Position numbers and translations under genes: made by a program. Below the pieces are notes generated by a model that was given only the letters and a program-made list of their open reading frames with translations, made no database searches and was not told the DNA's origin. Source: Rhizobium tumorigenes (lineage in GTDB: Bacteria > Pseudomonadota > Alphaproteobacteria > Rhizobiales > Rhizobiaceae). Taken from it: 64,000 nt of DNA. Below are positions 18,248 to 26,605 of the stretch, one piece after another (the stretch's first letter is position 1; each line of letters starts with the position of its first letter). The DNA lies in assembly GCF_003240565.2 (NCBI RefSeq), contig NZ_CP117255.1:62001-126000 (forward strand). The letters are read 5' to 3'.

Positions 18248-19162
18248 TCAGCCTCCCATGCTGGCTCTGGGTTCGTGTTTCTCCCCGGCTGCCCAGTCAT
18301 TCACGAAGGCCGTAAGTTCGGCATCCGGTGTCTCGGGCAGCACGATCTTCAATGTGACATAGGCGTCGCCATGTTCGCCGCCACGCTTGGGAACGCCTTT
18401 TCCTTTCAGGCGCATCACTTTGCCCGTATTCGAGTTCGGGGCGAGCGTGATGGCGACGGCGCCCGATGGCGTCGGTACGCGTACCTTGCCGCCCAGCACC
18501 GCCTCACGCAGGCTGATCGGCATGTCGAAGCGGATGTCGTCTCCGTCCCGCACATAAAATTTATGCGGCCGGACCTTGATGTCGATCATGGCGTCGCCGG
18601 CCGGCGCACCGTTCACGCCCGGATCGCCCTTGCCGCGCAATCGCAGCGTCTGGCCATCGGCGGTGCCCGGCGGGATCTGCACGTCAAGCGAGGGGCCGTT
18701 CGGCAATTTGACCTGAGTCTTGGTGCCGTTGACGGCGTCGAGAAAGTCGACCTCCATCGAAAAGCGTCTATCCTGGCCCTTCATTTGCTGGGCTCCCTGC
18801 CCACGGCGCGAAAAGAAACTGGAGAAGATATCGTCGGCACCGCCAAAGTCGGCGAAACCGCCGCTGTTCTGGTAAGGCCCGCCGCGTCCCTCGTTCGAGG
18901 CATAGTCGCGGTAATATTGACGCTGCTGGGCTTTTTCGCCGCCGCCGGCATCTATTTCTCCGCGATCGAAGCGCGCCCGCTGTTCCTCGTCGCCGAGGAT
19001 CGCATAGGCGGCCGAAACCTCCTTGAATTTTTCTTCTGCCTGCTTGTTGCCCGGATTGAGGTCCGGATGAAGCTTCTTGGCGAGCTTGCGGTAGGCGCTC
19101 TGGATGTCCTTCTGCGCTGCGTCCCGCTTGACGCCGAGAAGCTGGTAGGGATCACCACTCAT
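18248..19162 (-). CDS. cbpA: DnaJ-type co-chaperone CbpA
   Basis: Class B J-protein of 304 aa: it stimulates DnaK ATPase and, in the family, can bind curved DNA. The J-domain is at residues 1-65 with HPD at 32-34, then a Gly/Phe-rich linker (about 70-125) with no zinc-finger CxxCxGxG repeats. C-terminal substrate-binding domains follow (about 125-300; LRLRGKGDPG and KVMRLKGKGVP are the two repeats). The start MSGDPYQLLGV is canonical. Cotranscribed with cbpM. Confidence 0.92.
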   Translation of the reverse strand: MSGDPYQLLGVKRDAAQKDIQSAYRKLAKKLHPDLNPGNKQAEEKFKEVSAAYAILGDEEQRARFDRGEIDAGGGEKAQQRQYYRDYASNEGRGGPYQNSGGFADFGGADDIFSSFFSRRGQGAQQMKGQDRRFSMEVDFLDAVNGTKTQVKLPNGPSLDVQIPPGTADGQTLRLRGKGDPGVNGAPAGDAMIDIKVRPHKFYVRDGDDIRFDMPISLREAVLGGKVRVPTPSGAVAITLAPNSNTGKVMRLKGKGVPKRGGEHGDAYVTLKIVLPETPDAELTAFVNDWAAGEKHEPRASMGG

Positions 19163-19550
19163 GGATTTCTCCGTCTCGTAAAGAATTTAGCCCGGCAGAA
19201 ACTGCCTCGTCGGCGCGTTTCCCCGGTCTATCGAATCACAGATAGGCATTGATGCCGCCGTTCACACCATTTGAAGCCTTTTTTCCGCAGAAGACCAGCG
19301 GCTTGGCATGGAAGCGCTCGGCCAAATTCACACGGTCGCTGCCGGTCCGACAAGGGGCGACGGTACTGAATCCAAGGAGAGGTCAGGGGCGACGATCACG
19401 GACGGCCCGAACCATCCGTTTCGGCGTCGCTTGTTGTATCTTCGGTCCCGCTTGCCCATCTCCCTCTACGCCGGGCAGTGATTGGCCTTGCGCAGGAAAC
19501 GCCTCCGGCCTCGAAGAATTTCCGAAAGATAGATTGAGAAAGAGACGATC
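19163..19550. other. Divergent intergenic region, cbpA and aldo/keto reductase
   Basis: This 388-bp stretch must hold both promoters. I find no convincing -35/-10 pair, no heat-shock promoter that I would defend, and no small gene. Codon-like frames here are not backed by a ribosome site. Confidence 0.5.
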
Positions 19551-20429
19551 ATGACCGAGTTGAATGCATCCAAATCCGGGACCTTCAAGATTGGCGGCGA
19601 TCTCACCGTCAACCGTCTTGGTTTCGGCGCCATGCGCATCACAGGCAAGGGCATATGGGGAGACCCCGCCGATCGCGAGGAAAGCATCCGCACCCTCAAG
19701 CGACTGCCCGAGCTCGGCGTCAACTTCATCGACACCGCCGATTCCTACGGCCCTGATGTCTCAGAGCAGCTGATCAAGGAGGCATTGCACCCCTACGGAA
19801 AGATGGTGATCGCCACCAAGGGCGGTCTGACGCGAACCGGTCCTGAAGTCTGGATACCCGTCGGTCGCCCGGAATATCTCATCCAGCAGGCCCACAAGAG
19901 CCTGCGCAATCTCGGCGTCGAACAGATCGACCTCTGGCAATTGCACCGCATCGATCCCAAGGTTCCGGCGAAGGAACAGTTCGATGCTATCAAGTCGTTG
20001 CTGGACGACAAGATCATCCGCCACGCCGGCCTGAGCGAGGTGTCCGTGGCAGAGATCGAAGCCGCCTCGAAGGTCTTCAAGGTGTCGACGGTGCAGAACC
20101 GCTATAACCTCGTCGACCGCACCAGCGAAGACGTGCTCGATTACTGCGAGAAGCACGGAATCGGCTTCATTCCGTGGTACCCGCTGGCCGCCGGCGATCT
20201 CGCCAAGCCCGGTTCGCTGCTGGATACCATCGCCAAGCGCCACAACGCTGCCCCAAGCCAGATCGCGCTTGACTGGGTGTTGAAGCGTAGCCCCGTAATG
20301 CTGCCGATCCCAGGCACGTCAAAGGTCAAGCATCTCGAAGAGAACGTGGCCGCGGTGAATTTCACTCTGTCCGAGGATGAGTTCAAGGCACTCGATGCGG
20401 AAGGCAAGAAGGTTTTCAAGACTGCCTGA
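19551..20429 (+). CDS. Aldo/keto reductase
   Basis: NADPH-dependent oxidoreductase of the AKR superfamily, 292 aa, TIM barrel. The catalytic tetrad is visible: Asp61 and Tyr66 in DTADSYGP, Lys90 in IATKGGL and His in WQLHRID. The cofactor end has [15 protein letters not shown]. The start [10 protein letters not shown] has GAGAAAGAGA upstream. The substrate is not determined. It is monocistronic, followed by a long inverted repeat terminator. Confidence 0.92.
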   Translation: MTELNASKSGTFKIGGDLTVNRLGFGAMRITGKGIWGDPADREESIRTLKRLPELGVNFIDTADSYGPDVSEQLIKEALHPYGKMVIATKGGLTRTGPEVWIPVGRPEYLIQQAHKSLRNLGVEQIDLWQLHRIDPKVPAKEQFDAIKSLLDDKIIRHAGLSEVSVAEIEAASKVFKVSTVQNRYNLVDRTSEDVLDYCEKHGIGFIPWYPLAAGDLAKPGSLLDTIAKRHNAAPSQIALDWVLKRSPVMLPIPGTSKVKHLEENVAAVNFTLSEDEFKALDAEGKKVFKTA

Positions 20430-20440
20430 GCCACACGATA

Positions 20441-20484
20441 GGCCGAAAGTGACGACGGCATCGCCGTCACTTTCGGCCTGATTT
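20441..20484 (+). terminator. Hairpin terminator of the aldo/keto reductase gene
   Basis: Fourteen-base perfect arms GGCCGAAAGTGACG (20441-20454) and CGTCACTTTCGGCC (20465-20478). The following T-run is short (TGATTT), so efficiency is uncertain. The rest of the gap to 20670 holds no gene I can support. Confidence 0.75.
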
Positions 20485-20670
20485 AAAAGAACACATCGAC
20501 ATCAAATTGCGCGGGCATTTGCTCGCCGCCAAGTCAATATCCCAAATACCTGCTTTCACGGCTTCTAATTAGGCGAATTGTCGCAGAGGCATGCTTTTAT
20601 GCAGGCGCTAACTCAATAAGGCTAACTTACTCATGCGCGACGCGCATTGCTGCAATGCAATGTCAGCCAT

Positions 20671-20698
20671 TTCAAAAACCGGGCGGTGACTGTATCTA
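20671..20698 (+). promoter_or_regulatory. Weak candidate promoter of the CCTCCTCCC small RNA
   Basis: TTCAAA (20671-20676) and TATCTA (20693-20698) are 16 nt apart. A start near 20706 would place the first base at the foot of the first hairpin. Confidence 0.4.
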
Positions 20699-20705
20699 TT
20701 GTTTC

Positions 20706-20826
20706 GAAGGCAGCGCACTCCTCCTCCCAGCGCTTCCTTCTTCGATCGGCAGCACTCCTCCTCCCAGTTGCCGATCTCTATTAAGAGCCCGACGCATCCT
20801 CCTCCCGCGTCGGGCTCTTTAAGTTT
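20706..20826 (+). ncRNA. Small RNA with three CCTCCTCCC loops (alpha-r14 / cuckoo-like)
   Basis: Three consecutive hairpins each show the anti-Shine-Dalgarno motif CTCCTCCC in the loop. Hairpin 1: GAAGG-AGCGC / GCGCT-CCTTC, 20706-20740. Hairpin 2: GATCGGCA / TGCCGATC, 20744-20776. Hairpin 3: 13-bp stem AAGAGCCCGACGC / GCGTCGGGCTCTT, 20783-20819, then a T-rich tail acting as terminator. Length about 120 nt. This matches the alphaproteobacterial alpha-r14 family (NfeR1 type), in which single-stranded CCUCCUCCC motifs bind ribosome sites of ABC-transporter mRNAs. It lies in a free intergenic region with no ORF. Family and targets are inferred from motif and fold. Confidence 0.85.
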
Positions 20827-20841
20827 TTGGTTCAGCCAATA

Positions 20842-21225
20842 TCAGTCTCCGATACGCGCAACGCCTGTCTGGCCGTTGTCGCGCGTCCATTTGACCTTGC
20901 CGGCGCCGTCCCGCTCGAGCACGAAGCACATCGGTGCACCGTCGTACCAAGTCTTGAACTGCTGGCAGAGCCGGTCAGATTTGATCCACCATTTGCCGAC
21001 ATCGTTCGGCTTGATGAACTTGCCAAGCCCGACCGCCTGTCCGTTGCCGTCCACGGTTCCGGACTTATGGTAGGTAAGCGGCATCTCGCCACCGAGCGGG
21101 GCTGCGAGATAGATCGTGCGGCCAATGATATCGCTGCGGATATCGTTGTCCGTCATCGCTTCGGCCCGGGCGGTGACTGGAAGGAGCGCTGCGAGCGCAA
21201 GGAGTGCAGGGAGCAACGGCTTCAT
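20842..21225 (-). CDS. Small secreted protein of unknown function
   Basis: Predicted exported protein of 127 aa. Signal peptide residues 1-22 (LLALAALLPVTARA). The mature part has GRTIYLAAPLGGE, a Trp-Trp pair (VGKWWIKSD) and two Cys (RLCQQF, PMCFVL) that could form a disulfide. It resembles small periplasmic proteins of the DUF995-like kind, but I cannot assign a family firmly. AGAGG lies upstream of the ATG. It is convergent with the small RNA; only 16 bp separate its stop from the RNA terminator. Confidence 0.72.
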   Translation of the reverse strand: MKPLLPALLALAALLPVTARAEAMTDNDIRSDIIGRTIYLAAPLGGEMPLTYHKSGTVDGNGQAVGLGKFIKPNDVGKWWIKSDRLCQQFKTWYDGAPMCFVLERDGAGKVKWTRDNGQTGVARIGD

Positions 21226-21448
21226 CTTTGACCTCTGGTCGGTTGATACAAAGCCACGTACGTCGCGACCGCCAATTTGGTTTCACCGTTCCCCGACAAA
21301 GCCATCGTTTCTATCGGCATTCGCTCCATCGGACGTCGGGGATGGTGAGGTCCAGTCTTTCAAAAATCTATAGGCGCCAGGGCAGCGCCTGATATATCTC
21401 TGCGACTGATTTGCTGCGCAGCGCAGCCTTGTTGGGATACGCACGCCC

Positions 21449-22699
21449 ATGACGGAAGACACAAGCAAGACCACCATAGTCATCGGCGCCGGCATTGTCG
21501 GCACCGCGATCGCTTTCGAGTTGCAGAAGCGCGGCCACCAGGTGACGCTTGTCGACAAGGGCGAGCCTGGGAAGGGCACGTCGTTTGGCAACATGGCCAG
21601 CATCGCGCTTGATTTTGCCGCCGGCTCCGGCCCCTCGACATGGCGCAAGATGCCGGGCTGGCTGCTCGATCCGGAAGGGCCAGTCTGGCTAAGGCCTTCT
21701 TATGCACCGAAGATATTGCCGTGGTTCCTGCGTTTCCTCGCCGCCGGCCGTCCATCGCGTCTACGCCAGATCGAAGATGCCGGCATGGCCCTGTCGGGTC
21801 CCGCACTTGCCGATTTTCGCGCCATGCTGGATGCCATCGGCGCACCCGAGTTGATGACTGAGGACGGATGCCTCGCCATCTACGAAACCGAGGCTGAATT
21901 TGCGGGCGATCGCGGCCATCTGGAGATGATGCAACGCTATGGTTTCGAGCATTCGGTCGTCAGCGGTGCCGACCTCCGCGCTCTCGAACCGGCCCTCTCT
22001 CCTCACATTGCGAAGGCGGTGCTGCTGCCGAACAACAAGTCCATCCGCAATCCCTATCATCTGGTTCTGAAGCTGGTCGATGCTGCGAAAGCCGCCGGTA
22101 CAGGCTTCGTCTCTGGCGAAGCCACCATGATCGAGCGCCGGGCGGGCGGCGGCGTCACGGTCATGCTCGCCAATGGCCGCAGGCTCGATGCCGACGATGC
22201 GGTGGTTGCTGCCGGCGTGCCCACGCGAGTGATCGCCAAGGCTTTGGGCGAGCCTATCCCGCTCGAGACCGAGCGGGGCTATCACACGCAGATCATGGCC
22301 CCCGGCATTTTCATGCGCCACTCGATCATCTGGCCGGCCCGCGCCTTCATGGTGACCCCGACTGCCGGCGGCATCCGCGTCGGCGGTAATGTCGAGCTTG
22401 CAGGCCTCGATGCGCCGCCGGATTATCGCCGTCCCCGCGTCCTCGTCCGTCATGCGCAGAGGGCGCTGCCTGGCCTTGAGGTAGAGGAGGCCACCGACTG
22501 GATGGGCCATCGTCCCTCGTTGCCGGATACCATCCCCATCATCTCCGCGTCTTCCCGGCTGCCGGGCGTCTGGTATGCGACCGGCCACGGTCATCTCGGT
22601 CTTACATATTCCGCCACGACAGCTCGCCTGATGGCGGATATGATCGGTGGCATGACGCCGTCAATCGATATGACGCCGTTCCGCATCAACCGATACTAG
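21449..22699 (+). CDS. FAD-dependent oxidoreductase (DadA-like)
   Basis: Flavoprotein of the DAO family, 416 aa, probably oxidising a D-amino acid or D-hydroxyproline. The FAD dinucleotide motif is VIGAGIVGTAIAFEL (about residues 10-24), and a C-terminal GHGHLGLTYSATTARL matches the DadA/ThiO pattern. First gene of a three-gene operon with an SDR (10 bp downstream) and a proline-racemase-family enzyme (14 bp further). In hydroxyproline degradation an epimerase makes cis-4-hydroxy-D-proline, which a DadA-like enzyme oxidises; the operon fits this. The ribosome site before the ATG is weak. Exact substrate is inference. Confidence 0.88.
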   Translation: MTEDTSKTTIVIGAGIVGTAIAFELQKRGHQVTLVDKGEPGKGTSFGNMASIALDFAAGSGPSTWRKMPGWLLDPEGPVWLRPSYAPKILPWFLRFLAAGRPSRLRQIEDAGMALSGPALADFRAMLDAIGAPELMTEDGCLAIYETEAEFAGDRGHLEMMQRYGFEHSVVSGADLRALEPALSPHIAKAVLLPNNKSIRNPYHLVLKLVDAAKAAGTGFVSGEATMIERRAGGGVTVMLANGRRLDADDAVVAAGVPTRVIAKALGEPIPLETERGYHTQIMAPGIFMRHSIIWPARAFMVTPTAGGIRVGGNVELAGLDAPPDYRRPRVLVRHAQRALPGLEVEEATDWMGHRPSLPDTIPIISASSRLPGVWYATGHGHLGLTYSATTARLMADMIGGMTPSIDMTPFRINRY

Positions 22700-22709
22700 G
22701 AGGAAGCCG

Positions 22710-23420
22710 ATGTCCGACACCGAAAAGCCAGTCGCTCTCATTACCGGCGGTGGCCGGGGCATGGGCGAGGCCATCGCCCGTGAACTGGTTGCCACCGGCT
22801 ATCGCGTCGCGCTGATGTCGCCCTCCGAAAGCTGCGAGAAGCTGGCTGCCGAACTCGGCGGCGTCGCCTCACGCGGCGTGGCGGAAAAGGCGGAAGACAT
22901 CCAGGCTATCTTCGACCTGACCATGAAGACCTATGGCCGCATCGATGCGGTGGTCAACCATACCGGCCATCCGCCGAAGGGCGATCTGCTCGACATCTCC
23001 GACGAAAACTGGACACTCGGCTCCGACATGATGGTGCTCAGCGTCGTGCGCATGGCGCGGTTGGTCACCCCGGTCATGCTGCGCCAGGGCAAGGGTGCCT
23101 TCGTCAACATCACCACCTTTGCGGCCTATGAGCCATCGCTGGTATTCCCGGTCTCCTGCGCCTACCGCGCCGCAGCCGGTGCCTTCACGAAGCTCTATGC
23201 CGATCGCTACGCCGCCGACAATATCCGCATGAATTGCCTGTTGCCGGGCTATATCGATAGCCTCGCCCACAAGCCTGAGACGGCCGAAAAGATCCCGATG
23301 AAGCGCATCGGCCAGATGCAGGAGGTCGCCAAGACCGCAGCCTTCCTGCTGTCCGATGGCGCCGGCTACATCACCGGCCAGAATATCCGCGTCGACGGCG
23401 GCGTTACCCGGCACGTCTGA
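22710..23420 (+). CDS. SDR-family protein with non-canonical active site
   Basis: Short-chain dehydrogenase/reductase fold, 236 aa. The cofactor loop GGGRGMGEAIA (about residues 13-23) and the C-terminal GQNIRVDGG are normal. The active site is not: the YxxxK motif reads YRAAA, so the catalytic Lys is Ala, and the position 13 residues before Tyr, normally Ser, is Ala. The NNAG motif is NHTG. An excellent AGGAGGAAG precedes the ATG. It lies between the FAD oxidoreductase and the epimerase, so a role in the same catabolic route is likely, either with altered chemistry or as a non-catalytic partner. Confidence 0.85.
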   Translation: MSDTEKPVALITGGGRGMGEAIARELVATGYRVALMSPSESCEKLAAELGGVASRGVAEKAEDIQAIFDLTMKTYGRIDAVVNHTGHPPKGDLLDISDENWTLGSDMMVLSVVRMARLVTPVMLRQGKGAFVNITTFAAYEPSLVFPVSCAYRAAAGAFTKLYADRYAADNIRMNCLLPGYIDSLAHKPETAEKIPMKRIGQMQEVAKTAAFLLSDGAGYITGQNIRVDGGVTRHV

Positions 23421-23434
23421 TTGGAGAAGATGAT

Positions 23435-24484
23435 ATGAGATGGAAGCGGACGATCCAGCTGCTGGATGTTCATTGCGAGGGTGAGATCGGCAGGGTCGCG
23501 ATCGGCGGCGTGCCGAAGATCCCCGGCGATACCATAGCCGAGCAATTGCACTGGATGAATACGGACCCGAAAGGTGAGGAACTCCGGCGCTTCCTGGTGC
23601 TCGAACCGCGGGGCGCGCCGATCGGCTCCGTCAACCTGCTGCTGCCGGCCAAGCACCCGGATGCAGATGCCGGCTTCATCATCCTGCAGCCCGACCAGGC
23701 CCATGCGAGCTCTGGCTCGAACTCGATCTGCGTCACCACTGCGCTGCTGGAATCCGGTATCGTCGAGATGCAGGAGCCGGAAACCACAGTCACGCTCGAC
23801 ACCGCCGCAGGCCTGGTGCGGGCAGTTGCCACCTGCCGCGATGGCCGCTGCGAGAAAGTGCGGCTGACCATGGTGCCGTCTTTCGTCCACGAGCTCGACG
23901 TGGTGCTAGACACGCCGGAATGGGGCGCGATCAGCCTGGACATCTGCTATGGCGGCATTTTCTACGCGCTGGTCGATGTCGGACAGGTAGGCCTCACCAT
24001 CGAGGCATCGAGGGCGGCGGACCTGGTGAAAGCCGGCATGGTCCTGCGTGAGCGCATCAACCGGACGATGTCTGTGGTTCATCCGGAAATCCCGGCGATC
24101 TCGGGCGTCGCCTACGTGATGTTCCGCGATATCGATGCCGACGGTGCCATTCGCACTTGCACAACGATGTGGCCCGGCCGGGTCGACCGCTCGCCCTGCG
24201 GCACCGGCAACTCCGCCAATCTCGCGACGCTGTACGCGCGCGGCAAGGCGAAGGTCGGCGACGTCTTCAAGTCGCGCTCCATCATCGGTTCGGAATTCGA
24301 GGTCGGTCTCTCCGCCCTCACAGAAGTAGCCGGCAAGCCCGCCATCATTCCGACGATCACCGGCCGCGGCTTCACCTTCGGTCTGTCGCAGGTGTCGCTG
24401 GACCCCTTCGATCCCCTCGCAGCCGGCTTCGCGCTGACGGATGTCTGGGGCCCCTCCGCCGGCGAGATCGGCGCAGGTAAATAA
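23435..24484 (+). CDS. Proline racemase family, likely hydroxyproline epimerase
   Basis: Proline-racemase superfamily enzyme, 349 aa. The first catalytic position lies in SSGSNSICV, where characterised proline racemases have Cys; here it appears to be Ser. The second lies in RSPCGTGNSAN with Cys. A Ser/Cys pair has been associated with 4- or 3-hydroxyproline 2-epimerases rather than with true proline racemases (Cys/Cys) or trans-3-hydroxyproline dehydratases (Cys/Thr). GGAGAAG precedes the ATG at 23435. Last gene of the operon; a dispersed-repeat hairpin follows. The likely reaction is epimerisation of trans-hydroxy-L-proline to the cis-D form, as inference from motif and neighbours. Confidence 0.85.
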   Translation: MRWKRTIQLLDVHCEGEIGRVAIGGVPKIPGDTIAEQLHWMNTDPKGEELRRFLVLEPRGAPIGSVNLLLPAKHPDADAGFIILQPDQAHASSGSNSICVTTALLESGIVEMQEPETTVTLDTAAGLVRAVATCRDGRCEKVRLTMVPSFVHELDVVLDTPEWGAISLDICYGGIFYALVDVGQVGLTIEASRAADLVKAGMVLRERINRTMSVVHPEIPAISGVAYVMFRDIDADGAIRTCTTMWPGRVDRSPCGTGNSANLATLYARGKAKVGDVFKSRSIIGSEFEVGLSALTEVAGKPAIIPTITGRGFTFGLSQVSLDPFDPLAAGFALTDVWGPSAGEIGAGK

Positions 24485-24485
24485 C

Positions 24486-24534
24486 CTTCCCCTTCTCCCC
24501 TCGGGGAGAAGGTGCCCTAGGGGCGGATGAGGGT
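24486..24534. repeat. Intergenic palindromic repeat
   Basis: CCTTCTCCCC (24491-24500) and GGGGAGAAGG (24503-24512) form a 10-bp stem with a 2-nt loop, followed by a CCCTAGGG palindrome and GGCGGATGAGGG. This sequence type is familiar as a dispersed intergenic element in rhizobial genomes. It sits between two convergent genes and could also act as a terminator. Only one copy is seen in this window. Confidence 0.6.
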
Positions 24535-24544
24535 ATCTAGCCTT

Positions 24545-25471
24545 CTAAAGCCCGATTTCCCGTGCCCACGGTGGATTGGCGCCAGCGCGCGATACGGTGA
24601 TCGCGGCGGCCTTGGCGCCGAGCGCCAGCGCATCGCGCAATGCCTTCTCGTCGAGCGAGGCAACCTGCGCCTTCGTCAGCAGATTGTTCATCTTCAGCGA
24701 GGCGAGAATGCCGGCATCGAAGGTGTCGCCGGCGCCAACTGTGTCGACCACCGTGACGCGTTCGCTCGGCACGGAAACCTTCTGCGACTTGGTGTATCCC
24801 GTAGCGCCCTCGGCACCCTTCGTGATGACAACCAGCTTGGCCCCGTGGTCCAGCCAATGGGAGGCGAGTTGGTCATGGTCGCCGGACATGCCGAACCATT
24901 CCAGATCTTCGTCCGAGAATTTGAGGATGTCCGACATCGCCGCCATGCGCTTGATGCGCGCCATATGGGCCGGCTTGTCCTTGATGAAGCCCGGTCGGAT
25001 GTTCGGATCGAGCGAGATGACGCGCCGGGCCTGCTCGCGCGCCATCAATGCCTCGTAGGTCTCGCCGCAGGGGCTGGGGATGAGGCTGATGGCGCCGAAA
25101 TGCAGCGCCTCGCAGCTGTCGCCGAGGTCCGGCAGATCGGCTTCCGTGATCATCCGGCCGGCGGTGCCTTCGTCGTAGAAGGCATAGGTCGCCTGGCCGT
25201 TGACCAGCTTCACGAAGGCGATGGTGCTAGGCCGCGATACGATGGCGCAGGGGCTGGAATCGACGTTGCTCGCCTTCAGCGTCTCGATCAGGATTTCGCC
25301 CAGCATATCGTCGGCAAGGCCGGTGAAGAAGGCAGTCTCGACGCCGAGGCGACCGAGCGCGATAGCGGTGTTGAAGATCGCACCGCCGGCATAGGGCGCA
25401 AAGGCCTTTTCACCCAGCGTCGTTTCTCGGGGCAGCATGTCGATCAAAGCTTCGCCGCAGCACAATATCAT
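24545..25471 (-). CDS. frk: PfkB-family carbohydrate kinase, probable fructokinase
   Basis: Sugar kinase of the ribokinase/PfkB family, 308 aa, using ATP to make probably fructose 6-phosphate. The N-terminal CGEALIDM and AGGAIFNTAIALGRLG are substrate-side signatures. GAGDTFDAG (about residues 246-254) contains the catalytic base Asp and the anion hole. It lies 78 bp downstream of pyrE on the same strand. With pgi and the frc transporter in the same window, a fructose route (uptake, phosphorylation, isomerisation) is complete here. Fructose specificity is inferred. Confidence 0.85.
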   Translation of the reverse strand: MILCCGEALIDMLPRETTLGEKAFAPYAGGAIFNTAIALGRLGVETAFFTGLADDMLGEILIETLKASNVDSSPCAIVSRPSTIAFVKLVNGQATYAFYDEGTAGRMITEADLPDLGDSCEALHFGAISLIPSPCGETYEALMAREQARRVISLDPNIRPGFIKDKPAHMARIKRMAAMSDILKFSDEDLEWFGMSGDHDQLASHWLDHGAKLVVITKGAEGATGYTKSQKVSVPSERVTVVDTVGAGDTFDAGILASLKMNNLLTKAQVASLDEKALRDALALGAKAAAITVSRAGANPPWAREIGL

Positions 25472-25549
25472 TCCGGCCTCCCAGAGAGCGTGTCTCTATC
25501 TTTTAAACTGTCAAAAACGGTTAGAGCGATTTCGAAGAAATGCAAAGCG

Positions 25550-26245
25550 TCACGGCGCCGAAAGCTGAGTGATGCCGCCGTGCGCACCCGACCAGGCGAG
25601 CGGTGCATCGAGAAACGCCTCGACGGCGGACAGCGTCTTGTCGTCAAAAAGCTTCTGCGCCTTGGCGACGGCAAGCACGTTGCGCCATGTGGCGATATGA
25701 TGGAAGCGCACCTTGCCGTCGGCAAACCGCAACGCCCCTTCGTCAAAAATGCCGTAGTAAAAAAGAGCAATCGCGTGGTCGACGATGCCGCCGGCAGCGC
25801 GGATCGCGTCGATGAACGTGAACATGCTGCCGCCGGCCGTCGTCAGGTCCTCGATGACCAGCACGCGCGCGCCGGCCGGCATGTCGCCCTCTATCTGGGC
25901 GTTGCGGCCATGGCCCTTGGGCTTCTTGCGGACATAGATCATCGGCAGGCCGAGGCGGTCGGCGAGCAGCGCTGCAAATGGGATCCCGGCCGTCTCGCCG
26001 CCGGCAATGCAGTCGAACTGCTCGAAGCCGGCATCGCGTAGCAGCACACTGGCCGCAAAGTCCATGACCGTCGAGCGGACGCGCGGATAGGAAAGCAGTT
26101 TGCGGCAATCGATATAGACGGGGCTGGCCATGCCCGAGGCAAATTTGTAGGGCGTCTCAGCGTTGAAATGCACCGCCTTGATTTCCCAGAGCATCTTTGC
26201 CAGAAGTTCCGCCATCACGGAGCGGTCGGGAAATGTCGTCTGCAT
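25550..26245 (-). CDS. pyrE: Orotate phosphoribosyltransferase
   Basis: Pyrimidine synthesis: joins orotate to PRPP to give OMP. The protein is 231 aa. The PRPP-binding motif is [14 protein letters not shown] (about residues 126-139) and the orotate-side motif is [14 protein letters not shown]. It is the form with a C-terminal extension common in Rhizobiales. The start [18 protein letters not shown] is preceded by AGGAGAG. Followed by frk. Confidence 0.94.
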   Translation of the reverse strand: MQTTFPDRSVMAELLAKMLWEIKAVHFNAETPYKFASGMASPVYIDCRKLLSYPRVRSTVMDFAASVLLRDAGFEQFDCIAGGETAGIPFAALLADRLGLPMIYVRKKPKGHGRNAQIEGDMPAGARVLVIEDLTTAGGSMFTFIDAIRAAGGIVDHAIALFYYGIFDEGALRFADGKVRFHHIATWRNVLAVAKAQKLFDDKTLSAVEAFLDAPLAWSGAHGGITQLSAP

Positions 26246-26605
26246 GATGCGGCTCTCCTCAGGCTTTAAAACTTTGCCTGCGGCATAGCAGCAAGGCGCG
26301 GCGGTTTCCAGAAGGCGACCACATTTAGGGGCTTAAATTACGCGGGACGCCTGTTAAAAAAGAGGCCATCAGGGGAGTCTCAGACATGGTCAAGCCGTGA
26401 TGAAGCGCCATATCCACTGCTTATTCTCATCCACAGCGAAGTTTATTATTAAGTAATATCTAATAAAATATATATCCCAGTCGTTTCCCTGCCATTGTGA
26501 TTTGCGGTCGGAAAATTCATTAAAATTCTTGGTATTTGTTTAGGATTCAGGTTTCTAAATTACCCTTAGTTTCCACCCGCCAATGGGGCATGCAAGGAGA
26601 CCGGA
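26246..26605. other. AT-rich divergent intergenic region
   Basis: This 360-bp stretch separates the start codons of pyrE and a diguanylate cyclase gene. Positions 26430-26560 are markedly AT-rich, as expected for promoters, but I cannot choose one -35/-10 pair with confidence. No gene or strong hairpin is seen. Confidence 0.5.

Noticed and set aside
17783..19252. 489-codon plus-strand frame across cbpM and cbpA
   Set aside because: Shadow; both minus-strand genes have firm family matches and a 3-bp operon spacing.
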